DNA of 64,000 bases, from NCBI GenBank assembly GCA_026225255.1, contig JAMFSJ010000033.1:62001-126000 (forward strand). The letters are read 5' to 3'. The stretch is from Methylacidimicrobium fagopyrum (GTDB lineage Bacteria; Verrucomicrobiota; Verrucomicrobiia; Limisphaerales; UBA11358). This document shows positions 20,563 to 28,029 of the stretch, in pieces. The first letter of the stretch is position 1; each line of letters begins with the position of its first letter. The translations under genes and the position numbers were made by a program. The notes under the pieces are model-generated. The model had not been told where the DNA came from. It saw only the letters and a program-made list of their open reading frames with translations, and did not search any database.

Positions 20563-20904
20563 CTAATTCTTCACCCAAGCGGAGAGAATATTATTCGTGG
20601 TGAAGGTCAGACGCAGTTTGCTTTCATAATATTGCGGGCCGGTGCTTTGGATGAATCCAACCCCGCCCGGGTAAGATCCAAAGCCACTGACAATCGCGGT
20701 GCCGCCGCCGCCATTATAACGCGTAATCCATTCGGCGACGCGACGGCCATCCGTCAACTTGGCCGATTTATCTGGCGGTCCCAGATCAATGATCGCCTGA
20801 TCAAAGGTATAAGTGCCGATGCGATTATTCCAAGCGGTTGATTGCGTCGCGCAACCGGCCAATACCGCCGCGATCATGGCCAATAAAAGTAATTTCGTTT
20901 TCAT
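20563..20904 (-). CDS. Small lipoprotein of unknown function
   Basis: A 113-residue protein with a lipoprotein signal: basic start MKTKLL, hydrophobic core, then the lipobox LAGC at residues 15-18. The mature part has a Gly-rich loop (NGGGGTAIVSGFG) in an otherwise beta-rich small domain, and it contains DQAIIDLGPPDKSAKLTDGR. That motif resembles small periplasmic lipoproteins of the SmpA/BamE type, in which a short helix and the phrase LGxPD precede beta strands. The resemblance is weak and the function is unknown. It stands alone on the - strand, convergent with the giant gene and divergent from the metal-uptake locus. Confidence 0.7.
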   Translation of the reverse strand: MKTKLLLLAMIAAVLAGCATQSTAWNNRIGTYTFDQAIIDLGPPDKSAKLTDGRRVAEWITRYNGGGGTAIVSGFGSYPGGVGFIQSTGPQYYESKLRLTFTTNNILSAWVKN

Positions 20905-21066
20905 ACGGCAAATTTAACGGGTCAGCTTCAAAGTGCAATAGCTGTTCGGTGGGAGCGGCGGTCGATAAGCGCGTCTGAAAATGTCGGAGCGCGGCGGTGT
21001 CGTGCGCGCCCAGCCACCGCAACTCCGCAATACCGCCGCGTTCCGGCGCAAAATTTCAAGAAACAC

Positions 21067-21109
21067 TTGCACCCGTTTGGACTTTTGCTATATTGCAAAC
21101 GATTTGCAA
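21067..21109 (+). promoter_or_regulatory. Promoter with overlapping palindromic operator, copy 1 (before the TonB-system locus)
   Basis: A TTGCAC -35 box (21067-21072), a 16-base spacer and an extended -10 TGCTATATT (TATATT at 21089-21094) give a good sigma-70-type promoter. A perfect palindrome TTGCAAACGATTTGCAA (21093-21109; 7+3+7) overlaps the end of the -10 box and the expected start site near 21101. A repressor bound there would block RNA polymerase. The palindrome resembles binding sites of Fur-family metal regulators (alpha-proteobacterial Fur/Mur boxes have TGCAAAT-ATTTGCA). The same arrangement occurs at 26838-26880 before the ZIP gene. The ATG of the first gene is at 21122. Confidence 0.7.
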
Positions 21110-21121
21110 CTTGTAAATCCC

Positions 21122-21439
21122 ATGAATCGTTCGTGGCGGCCGCGTTGGCACGCAGTCGTGGCGGGCTTTTCGCTGGCGCTGTGGTTGTTCATGGCGGCGG
21201 CGGAAGCATGTCCGACCCTGCACGCGTGGTTGCACGGCGGCGCAGTTCCCGATCAGGACGATTGCGCCGTGGTCGCGGTGGCGCATGGAAAAGTTGAGAC
21301 GATAGTCGCCGATATCCCGGTCGTCGTGCCGGTGACGACGCTGGAAATTATTTTTCTTCCCGAATTTTCTGCTCCGCACACCGCGAGTGTGATTTTGCCA
21401 GATGGTCGCGGTCCGCCGGTTTTCTGCACGGTTTCCTGA
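21122..21439 (+). CDS. Small exported protein with His/Cys residues, first gene of the metal-uptake locus
   Basis: A 105-residue protein. The ATG at 21122 was chosen because it follows the promoter/operator by 12 bases and begins a good signal or membrane segment (MNRSWRPRW, then VVAGFSLALWLFMAAA). Extending the frame upstream would place the promoter inside the gene. The mature part has Cys-Pro, HAWLHGG and DDCAVVAVAHGK. Small proteins of this look, DUF2946-like, often precede TonB-dependent receptors for metals. A role in metal sensing or binding is inferred from position and the scattered His and Cys; no catalytic motif is visible. Confidence 0.6.
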   Translation: MNRSWRPRWHAVVAGFSLALWLFMAAAEACPTLHAWLHGGAVPDQDDCAVVAVAHGKVETIVADIPVVVPVTTLEIIFLPEFSAPHTASVILPDGRGPPVFCTVS

Positions 21440-21449
21440 TTCAGTGATT

Positions 21450-21545
21450 TTAGACGGATTGCTTCGTCTAAGATTATTTCCTTAAACCAAATTTTTGCTA
21501 TCCGCCAATCGGCGTTGGGCAAAACGTGAATTAATAAAATTCACG
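21450..21545 (+). promoter_or_regulatory. Two hairpins in the leader of the TonB-dependent receptor gene
   Basis: Between the small exported protein and the receptor lie TTAGACG...CGTCTAA (21450-21471, 7-bp stem) and CGTGAATT-AATAA-AATTCACG (21525-21545, perfect 8-bp stem). They could act as attenuator, processing site or, for the second, a palindromic operator. Neither is followed by a clear U-run. Confidence 0.35.
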
Positions 21546-21580
21546 AAATTATCTCGAACTATTTAACCAGCAGAAAAATC

Positions 21581-23842
21581 ATGAAATTTTTTGAAGAACA
21601 GAAAATGTTGAATCGCAGAATGTATTGGTCGGTCATTTCGGTGGTGGCGTTAGCGTGCGGTGGAACGGCGTTTGGGCAGACGAATGTCGTCGTTACGGGC
21701 GATGGAACGAAGGCGATGAGTGCGACCAATGCGGCGCCGGGCGTCACGGATTTGGGCAATGTCACTGTCGTCGGTAAATTGGATCAGGCCCGCAATCGGA
21801 TTCAGCCGGAGCTGGGCGCGTCGGCTTACTCGATGAATCAGGCGCAGATCGCGAATGTTTCGCAGGGTGGTAACGCGCCGTTGGACCAGATCATTTTGCG
21901 CGCGCCGGGCGTGGCACAAGATAACGCGGCGAGCGGCGGATTACACGTGCGCGGCGAACACGCGAATTTGCAGTATCGCATCAACGACGTGTTGTTGCCG
22001 GAAGGCATCACTGGTTTTGGCTTGGAACTCGATCCGCGGTTTGTGGACACGCTGTCACTCATCACGGGCGCGTTGCCGGCGGAATATGGTTTTCGCACCG
22101 CGGGCATCGTGAACATCGAGACGAAGAGCGGCGCATTTGCGGACGGCGGTAGCGGCGAAGTTTATGGCGGCAGTCATGACACGATCCGCCCGAGTTTTGA
22201 ATTCGGCGGGGCGGAAGGGAAGTTCAATTATTTCGTGGACGGCAGCTATGAACATAATGCGCTGGGCATTGAAAATCCGACGCCAAGCCATAACGCCATT
22301 CACGACGATACCGATCAATTAAAACTGTTCACTTACTTGTCGTATGTGATGGATGATACGAGCCGGGTGAGTTTTATGGGCAGCGCGGCGGGCAGTAATT
22401 ATCAGTTGCCGAACACGCCGGGGTTGCAAAATGATCCGGCGAATTTCACCGCGCCCGGCGGCGCTGCGTGGTCCACCGGCAGCGGGATGCCGGCGACGTT
22501 CGATTCCGCTGATTTGAATGAAAACCAGCGCGAGCAAAATTATTTTGGCGTCGTCACGTATCAAAAACAAGCGGGCGATTTGAACTCGCAAATCTCTCTG
22601 TTCGGTCGTGGCAGCGGCGTGCATTTTCGTCCGGATCAGACGGGCGATTTATTTTTCACTGGCGTCGCGAGCGATGAAGCGCGCACGTTATATTCCGGCG
22701 GCTTGCAGGCGGATGCGAGCTACGACCTCGGCCAACACACCATTCGCGGCGGCGCGATGGCGATGGATGAAGTGCTTTTTTCCGACGCGAACACGACGGT
22801 GTTTGATCTGGACGGCAGCGGCAACCCGACGATCCAGCAACTCATCACGCAAAACAACCGTCAACATGCGTTGTTCGCGGGTATTTATTTACAGGACGAA
22901 TGGCGGATTTTTCCGAAAATCACCCTCAACTACGGCGCGCGATTTGATGAATACAGTTCCTCTACGGACAACGAAAATCAGTTGAGCCCGCGCGTGAATC
23001 TGGTTTACACGCCCACGGATTCGACGACGTTACACGCGGGTTATTCGCGTTATTTTACGCCGCCGCCCTTGGAAAGTGTTTCCAGTGGCGACGTCGCGCA
23101 GTTCGACGGCACTTCCAACGAATCACCCGGCGGACCGGGCGCGGCGAACGATCCGGTCAAGGCCGAGCGCGCTGATTATTTTGACGTTGGCATCACGCAA
23201 AAAATCACAAAGCATCTGCAACTCGGGGTCGATAGTTATTATAAATACGCGCACAACCAGCTCGACGATGGCTTGTTTGGGCAATCGCTGATTCCGTCCG
23301 CGCTTAATTATGCGCAAGGCAGGATCTACGGCGTGGAGTTCACCGGCAATTACACGCGCGGCGGATTTTCCACTTACGCGAACGTCGCGTATTCCGTGGC
23401 GCAAGGCAAAGATTGGAATTCCGCGCAGTTTCAGTTTGATCCGGCGGATCTGGCGTATTCGCAAAAAAACTGGATTTATCTCGATCACGATCAGCGCGTG
23501 AGCGGTTCTTTTGGCGCGGCTTACACTTGGAAGGAAGGGAGCAAATCGCGCACGACCGTTTATGTGGACGCGCTTTATGGCAGCGGTTTGCGCACGGATG
23601 CCACGGCGGCGGATGGCTCGACCATTCCGAATGGCGGCACGGTGCCGTCGTATTATAGTGTCAATCTGGGCGCGGAACAGGCGTTCAAGCTGGGCAAAAG
23701 CCAAGTGCTGAAAGCGCGGTTGGACATCGTGAACATCACGGATAACAGCTACGAATTGCGCGATGGCAGCGGCGTCGGCGTCAACGCCGCATCTTACGGT
23801 GCGCGCATTGGCTTTTTTGGATCGCTGAGTTATTCATTCTGA
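21581..23842 (+). CDS. TonB-dependent outer-membrane receptor
   Basis: A 753-residue outer-membrane receptor. It has a signal peptide (the second ATG at 21605, MLNRRMYWSVISVVALACGG, gives the more natural signal ending near GQ), a TonB-box-like stretch around VTVVGK, a plug domain (about 70-180: APLDQIILRAPGVAQ, LHVRGEHANLQYRINDV, GALPAEYGFRTAGIVNIETKSG) and a long beta-barrel ending in LSYSF with the C-terminal aromatic needed for outer-membrane assembly. It would import a ligand using energy passed by the TonB-ExbB-ExbD genes that follow directly. The ligand cannot be read from the protein. The shared operator with a ZIP transporter gene suggests a metal or metal complex, with zinc the best guess. 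The barrel has no visible frameshift. Confidence 0.88.
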   Translation: MKFFEEQKMLNRRMYWSVISVVALACGGTAFGQTNVVVTGDGTKAMSATNAAPGVTDLGNVTVVGKLDQARNRIQPELGASAYSMNQAQIANVSQGGNAPLDQIILRAPGVAQDNAASGGLHVRGEHANLQYRINDVLLPEGITGFGLELDPRFVDTLSLITGALPAEYGFRTAGIVNIETKSGAFADGGSGEVYGGSHDTIRPSFEFGGAEGKFNYFVDGSYEHNALGIENPTPSHNAIHDDTDQLKLFTYLSYVMDDTSRVSFMGSAAGSNYQLPNTPGLQNDPANFTAPGGAAWSTGSGMPATFDSADLNENQREQNYFGVVTYQKQAGDLNSQISLFGRGSGVHFRPDQTGDLFFTGVASDEARTLYSGGLQADASYDLGQHTIRGGAMAMDEVLFSDANTTVFDLDGSGNPTIQQLITQNNRQHALFAGIYLQDEWRIFPKITLNYGARFDEYSSSTDNENQLSPRVNLVYTPTDSTTLHAGYSRYFTPPPLESVSSGDVAQFDGTSNESPGGPGAANDPVKAERADYFDVGITQKITKHLQLGVDSYYKYAHNQLDDGLFGQSLIPSALNYAQGRIYGVEFTGNYTRGGFSTYANVAYSVAQGKDWNSAQFQFDPADLAYSQKNWIYLDHDQRVSGSFGAAYTWKEGSKSRTTVYVDALYGSGLRTDATAADGSTIPNGGTVPSYYSVNLGAEQAFKLGKSQVLKARLDIVNITDNSYELRDGSGVGVNAASYGARIGFFGSLSYSF

Positions 23843-23846
23843 AATT

Positions 23847-24548
23847 GTGAAACCCACCGAGGCAAATCGATTGGATTCCCGTTATGAGTTAAAAGACGAA
23901 TTGGCGCGGTTCTGCCTGCCCGAGGCGGAGCGCGATCCCAATCGCAAACTCGCGTGGATGAATTCCGTCTGCTTGGTATTTTTGCTCATCGGTATTTTGG
24001 GTGCGCGCCGTGGATTGATCGCCATCAACCCCGTGCCCGCGTTGCCGGAAATCATTCCCGTCATTGTCGAACCGAGCGCGCCGCCACCGCCCACCGCTGA
24101 GAAAAAAACCGAGGAAGATACCAAGCCCGACGCCACGCCCGTCGCCGTCATGTTGCCGCAAATGCCGAATATCAGTTTTTCTGTGCCGACCATTGGCTCG
24201 CTCGTCGTGCCCGCAAATCTCGCCGCCGCGCCGCCGCTGGAACCGATGCAGAAAAGAACGACCGTGGCGCAAATTGATTCCGTCGGCAGCACCGGCGCGG
24301 GCGGCGACCGCCCGCAACCGCCGTATCCGCGGATCGCGCTGGAACAAGGCGAGCAAGGCGCCATCACGCTCACGCTCGTCGGCGATGCGGCGGGCAATGT
24401 GGTTTCCGTCACTGTAAAAGAAACTTCCGGCTTCCCGATTTTAGATCGCAGCACGACCGATTTTATCAAACGTCATTGGCGACTGCCGCCGGGCGGGGGC
24501 AACCAAACTTTTGAAACGAAAATAACTTACAAACTGCAACTAGATTGA
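23847..24548 (+). CDS. tonB: TonB energy transducer
   Basis: A 233-residue protein starting at a GTG 4 bases after the receptor stop. A cytoplasmic stretch of about 38 residues precedes one membrane helix (NSVCLVFLLIGILGA, about 39-53). A Pro-rich periplasmic linker follows (EPSAPPPPTAEKKTEED), then a C-terminal TonB domain containing PPYPRIALEQGEQGAITL, with GFPILDRSTTDFIKRHW near the end. The long N-terminal tail is unusual compared with the short one of E. coli TonB. Family role: couples the proton motive force from ExbB-ExbD to the outer-membrane receptor encoded just upstream. The dedicated location argues that it serves this receptor rather than all receptors of the cell. Confidence 0.85.
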   Translation: MKPTEANRLDSRYELKDELARFCLPEAERDPNRKLAWMNSVCLVFLLIGILGARRGLIAINPVPALPEIIPVIVEPSAPPPPTAEKKTEEDTKPDATPVAVMLPQMPNISFSVPTIGSLVVPANLAAAPPLEPMQKRTTVAQIDSVGSTGAGGDRPQPPYPRIALEQGEQGAITLTLVGDAAGNVVSVTVKETSGFPILDRSTTDFIKRHWRLPPGGGNQTFETKITYKLQLD

Positions 24549-24566
24549 TTTTTTAAAATTAAAATT

Positions 24567-25193
24567 ATGCTCGCAAACATTGTCTTCCAATTCTTCGATA
24601 AAGGCGGCCCGATCATGTGGCCGATTCTTCTCAGCGCCATCGTCGCCATTGCCGTCGTCGGCGAACGTGCGTTCTGGTGGTGTCGTGAGAGCACTAAACG
24701 GGATCCGAAAAAAATGGAGCAAGTGCTCGCCGCGCTGGAAAATTCTGACATTCCGGCCGCCACGAAAATTGCCGAAGGCTCGGAAGATCCGGTCATTCGG
24801 ATGATTTATCGCGGCCTGAATCACGTTCACACCTCGCTCCAAGGTGCGTTGCAACTCGCCGCCGGCATCGAACTCAAACGCGCCGGCCGTTTTCTCACCG
24901 TCATGGACACGCTCGTCACGCTCGCGCCACTACTCGGCTTGCTCGGCACGGTGACGGGTTTGATGCGCGCATTTTTGAACATCGGCAGCGCGGAACTTTC
25001 CGTTTCCGCCGTCACTGGTGGCATTGGCGAAGCCTTGATCGCAACCGCGTGCGGCCTCGGCATCGCCATCTTTGCGCTGATTCCTTACAACTTTTTTTCT
25101 TCGCGGCTGACCCAGTTGCAATTCGATCTGGAAACCGCCGCGACGAATGTCGAGGTGATGGTGGGTGCAATCAAGCCGGGGGCAGCCAAGTAA
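24567..25193 (+). CDS. exbB: ExbB/TolQ/MotA-family proton channel protein
   Basis: A 208-residue inner-membrane protein with three expected helices: one near residues 10-30 (GGPIMWPILLSAIVAIAVV), and two flanking the family signature (LVTLAPLLGLLGTVTGLMRAF, about 114-134; GGIGEALIATACGLGIAIFAL, about 151-171). The TAPLLGLLGTV-like and GGIGEAL motifs match ExbB/TolQ/MotA. It forms the proton-conducting complex with ExbD and energises TonB. It lies 18 bases after tonB and 17 bases before exbD, in a clear operon. Length is normal for ExbB. Confidence 0.9.
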   Translation: MLANIVFQFFDKGGPIMWPILLSAIVAIAVVGERAFWWCRESTKRDPKKMEQVLAALENSDIPAATKIAEGSEDPVIRMIYRGLNHVHTSLQGALQLAAGIELKRAGRFLTVMDTLVTLAPLLGLLGTVTGLMRAFLNIGSAELSVSAVTGGIGEALIATACGLGIAIFALIPYNFFSSRLTQLQFDLETAATNVEVMVGAIKPGAAK

Positions 25194-25210
25194 ATGCCTG
25201 AAACTATTGA

Positions 25211-25624
25211 ATGAAAATCGTTTCCCCCATCCGGCCACGCAAATCGCGGATTGTCATCATCCCGCTGATCGACATCATGTTTTTTCTATTGGCGTCGTTC
25301 ATGATGATCAGTTTGCAGATGAGCCGCACGGCCAATATCAAAGTCAATCTGCCGACCGCCTCGGAAGCGCGACAGGATTACAAACCGGACATGATCAACA
25401 TCGCCGTGGATAAATCCGGTGCGCTCTGGCTGGCGAAAAAGGAAGTTTCACTCGCCGAACTCGGCTTGGTTTTAAGCAACCGTTTTCGCGCCGACACTAA
25501 TCTGCCGGTTTGTATCAGCGGCGATCAGGACACATTGCACAGCGATATGGTGAACGTCTATCAAACTGTCCGTGCCGTCGGCATCCAGAAAATTGCCTTC
25601 ATGACGGGTCAAAATTCAAAATAG
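25211..25624 (+). CDS. exbD: ExbD biopolymer transport protein, first copy
   Basis: A 137-residue protein with a short cytoplasmic tail, one membrane helix (IIPLIDIMFFLLASFMMISL, about 18-37) containing the essential Asp of ExbD/TolR, and a periplasmic domain ending near FMTGQ. It pairs with ExbB to form the proton channel for TonB. A second exbD follows after a repeat element. The two share an almost identical membrane segment but differ in the periplasmic domain, so they may form a mixed dimer. Confidence 0.88.
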   Translation: MKIVSPIRPRKSRIVIIPLIDIMFFLLASFMMISLQMSRTANIKVNLPTASEARQDYKPDMINIAVDKSGALWLAKKEVSLAELGLVLSNRFRADTNLPVCISGDQDTLHSDMVNVYQTVRAVGIQKIAFMTGQNSK

Positions 25625-25641
25625 ATTATTTATCAATTAGC

Positions 25642-25775
25642 CCAGATGGACACAGATGAAACACAGATCGGCTGCTCGCAGATGACGCAAATTTTTGCAG
25701 GTTCAGGCCACGATGAATCGGGCGGGAAAATTTGCCTCGGCTTTTTATCTGTGTTTCATCTGTGCCCATCTGTGG
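25642..25775. repeat. Inverted ACAGATG repeat element between two exbD genes
   Basis: The left arm 25642-25668 (CAGATGGACACAGATGAAAC...) and the right arm 25747-25775 (its complement, ATCTGTGTTTCATCTGTG...) enclose an 80-base centre. A related element is at 58604-58708. It sits in the only large gap of the tonB-exbB-exbD-exbD operon and creates an in-frame but spurious upstream extension of the second exbD. Confidence 0.75.
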
Positions 25776-25788
25776 CCAAAACAATCCG

Positions 25789-26208
25789 ATGAAAATCCGC
25801 ACGCCATTACCCGTTCAAAAGACCCGGCTGGAAATCATCCCGCTGATTGACATCATGTTTTTTCTGCTGGCATCGTTCATGATGATCAGCCTGCAATTAC
25901 AAATCGTTCGCACGGAAAAAGCGAATTTGCCGACGGCGACGCAGGCGACTTCGTCCAAAAAACCGGACATTGTAGATTTATTTGTGAATCGCGACGGACA
26001 GGTTTCCGTGGATAAAAAACCATTGTCGCTGTTTGATTTGAACACGCTGCTGACGAATCGTTTCAATTTGAACACGAATTTGCCCGTTTACATCACTGGC
26101 GCCAAGGACGCCACGCACGGCGAAATTATCGGCGTTTTAGATTTTGTGAAACGCGCGGGCATTCAAAACGTCGCCATCGCGGTGAAGGCGGCGGCGGATC
26201 AGCCTTAA
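25789..26208 (+). CDS. exbD: ExbD biopolymer transport protein, second copy
   Basis: A 139-residue protein. The ATG at 25789 was chosen because the 19 extra codons upstream are encoded by the inverted repeat element, and because MKIRTPLPVQKTR matches the basic cytoplasmic tail expected of ExbD. One membrane helix (IIPLIDIMFFLLASFMMISL) carries the conserved Asp. The periplasmic part differs clearly from the first copy. Tandem exbD genes are known in several phyla, where both are needed for some TonB systems. It is followed 6 bases later by a coiled-coil protein gene. Confidence 0.87.
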   Translation: MKIRTPLPVQKTRLEIIPLIDIMFFLLASFMMISLQLQIVRTEKANLPTATQATSSKKPDIVDLFVNRDGQVSVDKKPLSLFDLNTLLTNRFNLNTNLPVYITGAKDATHGEIIGVLDFVKRAGIQNVAIAVKAAADQP

Positions 26209-26214
26209 ATTTAT

Positions 26215-26757
26215 ATGAAAAATTTCCAAGCGAACTTACTGGTCGTGCTCGCGCTCGCGCTTTGCGGGTTGTGCGCGTTTCAATGGCATATCCAAACGGT
26301 GCAGCGCAATGAAATTGAGACGCAGAACCAGATGTTGTTTCAGAAAAATTCGGATATCCAAGGTTTTACCAATTCCATCGCGACGTTGAATCAACAAGTC
26401 ATGCAGATGGACGCGCGCATCACGGAACTTAAAACCGCCGCTGCGACGAATGAACAATTGGCGATTTCACAAAAGGCGGAAATCGCGCGCTGGCAATTTA
26501 TCAGTGCCGGTTTGACGAATGAAATCACCCAATACAAAACGGGCGTTGATATGTTGCAGGTGAAATTGAAAGAAGCTTACGCGGGCATCAGCGAACAAAA
26601 TGTGGCGTTCACCAATTTGCTCGCGCAGCGTGAAGAGTTTGTTAAAAAATATAACGACGAAGTGAAAGACCGGAACGACATCGTCGCCAAATATAATGAC
26701 CTCGCGAAGCAGGTGGAAAAACTGCAAGCCGCCGCGAGCGATTCTTCTAATAAGTAA
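26215..26757 (+). CDS. Membrane-anchored coiled-coil protein of the TonB operon
   Basis: A 180-residue protein with a single N-terminal membrane helix (LLVVLALALCGLCAF, about 8-22). The rest is almost wholly helical, with heptad-like spacing of Leu, Ile and Val and many Gln, Asn, Glu and Lys, as in a periplasmic coiled coil. It begins 6 bases after exbD, so it is probably translated with it. No known family is recognised. By position it could scaffold or stabilise the ExbB-ExbD-TonB complex or span the periplasm towards the receptor. That is inference only. Confidence 0.65.
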   Translation: MKNFQANLLVVLALALCGLCAFQWHIQTVQRNEIETQNQMLFQKNSDIQGFTNSIATLNQQVMQMDARITELKTAAATNEQLAISQKAEIARWQFISAGLTNEITQYKTGVDMLQVKLKEAYAGISEQNVAFTNLLAQREEFVKKYNDEVKDRNDIVAKYNDLAKQVEKLQAAASDSSNK

Positions 26758-26761
26758 AGAA

Positions 26762-26819
26762 GCCCGGGCCATGCTCAGCCCTTCGTCGCCTCCGATTGGA
26801 ATGGGCCGCTTGGCCCGGC
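26762..26819. terminator. Possible imperfect hairpin ending the TonB operon
   Basis: GCCCGGGCCA at 26762-26771 pairs with TGGCCCGGCC near 26810-26819 across a long loop, just after the coiled-coil gene and before an A-rich run. It is weak as a terminator, but it sits where one is expected, ahead of the separate ZIP promoter. Confidence 0.3.
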
Positions 26820-26837
26820 CACAAAAAACAGAAACGC

Positions 26838-26880
26838 TTGCGTCCACTTTGCGTTTTGCTATATTGCAAATCATTTGCGA
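26838..26880 (+). promoter_or_regulatory. Promoter with overlapping palindromic operator, copy 2 (before the ZIP transporter gene)
   Basis: TTGCGT (26838-26843), a 16-base spacer and extended -10 TGCTATATT (TATATT at 26860-26865) repeat the architecture of the promoter at 21067. The palindrome TTGCAAATCATTTGCGA (26864-26880) has one mismatch and overlaps the -10 box at the same place. The 16 bases TTTTGCTATATTGCAA are identical in both copies. The ZIP ATG lies at 26926. Confidence 0.7.
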
Positions 26881-26925
26881 TAACGAATTTGAGTTGGCCC
26901 GAGCTGGCTTGATGATTGGTTTAAT

Positions 26926-27837
26926 ATGACTGAACACACGATTTCTCCTGGTTGGCTGCTGACGATTTACTGTGCGCTGGTATTGCTGGCGTCGCTGGCG
27001 GGCGGCTGGGTGTTGCTGATCATTCGCCCGACGCATTCGCGGTTGCAAGTGGCGATCAGTTTTGTCGCCGGCCTCATGCTCGGGATCGCGTTGTTGCATT
27101 TTTTGCCGGACGCGGAGGAGCAGTTGCATTCCATTGACCGGACGGTGGCGTGGCTGCTTGGTGGTTTTCTGGCGATGTTTTTTCTGCAACGTTTTTTCCA
27201 TTTTCATCATCACGATTCGCCAGAAGGTGATCCCGAAGATTGTTGCCAAGGGCATGATCACGCCGAAGACCATGACCACGATCACGATCACGCGCACACA
27301 TTGGCGGATAAATCGGCGCAGCAACTTTCGTGGGTCGGCACGGCGTTGGGTATGACCTTGCATTCGTTGCTCGACGGCATCGCTTTGGCGGCTTCGGTGG
27401 AAGCGGGCGTGCACGGTCACGCCGGGCTCGCCGGCCTCGGCGTCGCGCTCGTGGTGATTTTGCACAAGCCATTCGATGCGATGGCGGTTTCGGCATTGAT
27501 GACGGCGAGCGGCAGTTCGCGTTTTGCGCGCCATCTCTTGAATGCGGCGTTCGCCTTTGTCAGCCCGCTCGGCGCGATCTTATTTTATTTCGGGGCGGGT
27601 GCGTTTGCGGATTCCAACGCCGTATTTCTCGGCTGCGCCCTGGCGTTTTGTGCGGGAACTTTTCTGTGCATCGCGAGCAGTGATTTATTGCCGGAATTAC
27701 AATTTCATTCGCACGACCGTTTCAAACTATCCATCGCCTTGATCGCCGGTTTATTTGTGGCGGTGCTGATCAAACATTTTGAAGGGGAAACCGACGTGCC
27801 GGCGCCGGTTCCCGTCGTGACGCAGACGGCTCATTAA
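26926..27837 (+). CDS. ZIP-family metal transporter
   Basis: A 303-residue inner-membrane protein with about eight predicted helices. A His-rich cytoplasmic loop (about residues 86-124, with HFHHH, GHDHAEDHDHDHDHAH) follows the third helix, as in ZIP transporters. The metal-site motifs are present: HSLLDGIALAAS in helix IV (about 145-156) and HKPFDAMAVSAL in helix V. Family role: uptake of Zn(II) or another divalent metal into the cytoplasm. Its own promoter-operator is a near copy of the one before the TonB-receptor locus, so outer- and inner-membrane steps of metal uptake appear to be controlled together. Length and motif spacing are normal. The metal is most likely zinc, but Fe or Mn is possible. 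Confidence 0.85.
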   Translation: MTEHTISPGWLLTIYCALVLLASLAGGWVLLIIRPTHSRLQVAISFVAGLMLGIALLHFLPDAEEQLHSIDRTVAWLLGGFLAMFFLQRFFHFHHHDSPEGDPEDCCQGHDHAEDHDHDHDHAHTLADKSAQQLSWVGTALGMTLHSLLDGIALAASVEAGVHGHAGLAGLGVALVVILHKPFDAMAVSALMTASGSSRFARHLLNAAFAFVSPLGAILFYFGAGAFADSNAVFLGCALAFCAGTFLCIASSDLLPELQFHSHDRFKLSIALIAGLFVAVLIKHFEGETDVPAPVPVVTQTAH

Positions 27838-27854
27838 GTGTTCGTTGCTGAAAG

Positions 27855-27875
27855 CGCGGGTTCCGCAGACCCGCG
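27855..27875. repeat. GC-rich hairpin after the ZIP gene
   Basis: CGCGGGT and ACCCGCG form a 7-bp stem around a 7-base loop, 18 bases after the ZIP stop. There is no U-run. It may be a weak terminator or a small interspersed repeat. The other 150 bases to the next start show nothing clear. Confidence 0.35.
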
Positions 27876-28029
27876 GTGGCGCCGGGATTTTAATTGTAAT
27901 CCATTCAGGATTATGTGTTTAATGCCGATGAAGATGTCTGTGAAAAGAGCCAGATATTTTTCTAATCAGGGACTCAGGGAAATCAGGGGGCTCAGAAACA
28001 TTTAACGAATCATTCAGTTTTTACCCGAA

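Noticed and set aside
20981-21121. 47-codon N-terminal extension of the small exported protein
   Set aside because: It would include the promoter and operator at 21067-21109 in the coding region and hide the signal peptide.
25732-25788. 19-codon extension of the second exbD
   Set aside because: The codons come from the inverted ACAGATG repeat; ExbD begins naturally at 25789.
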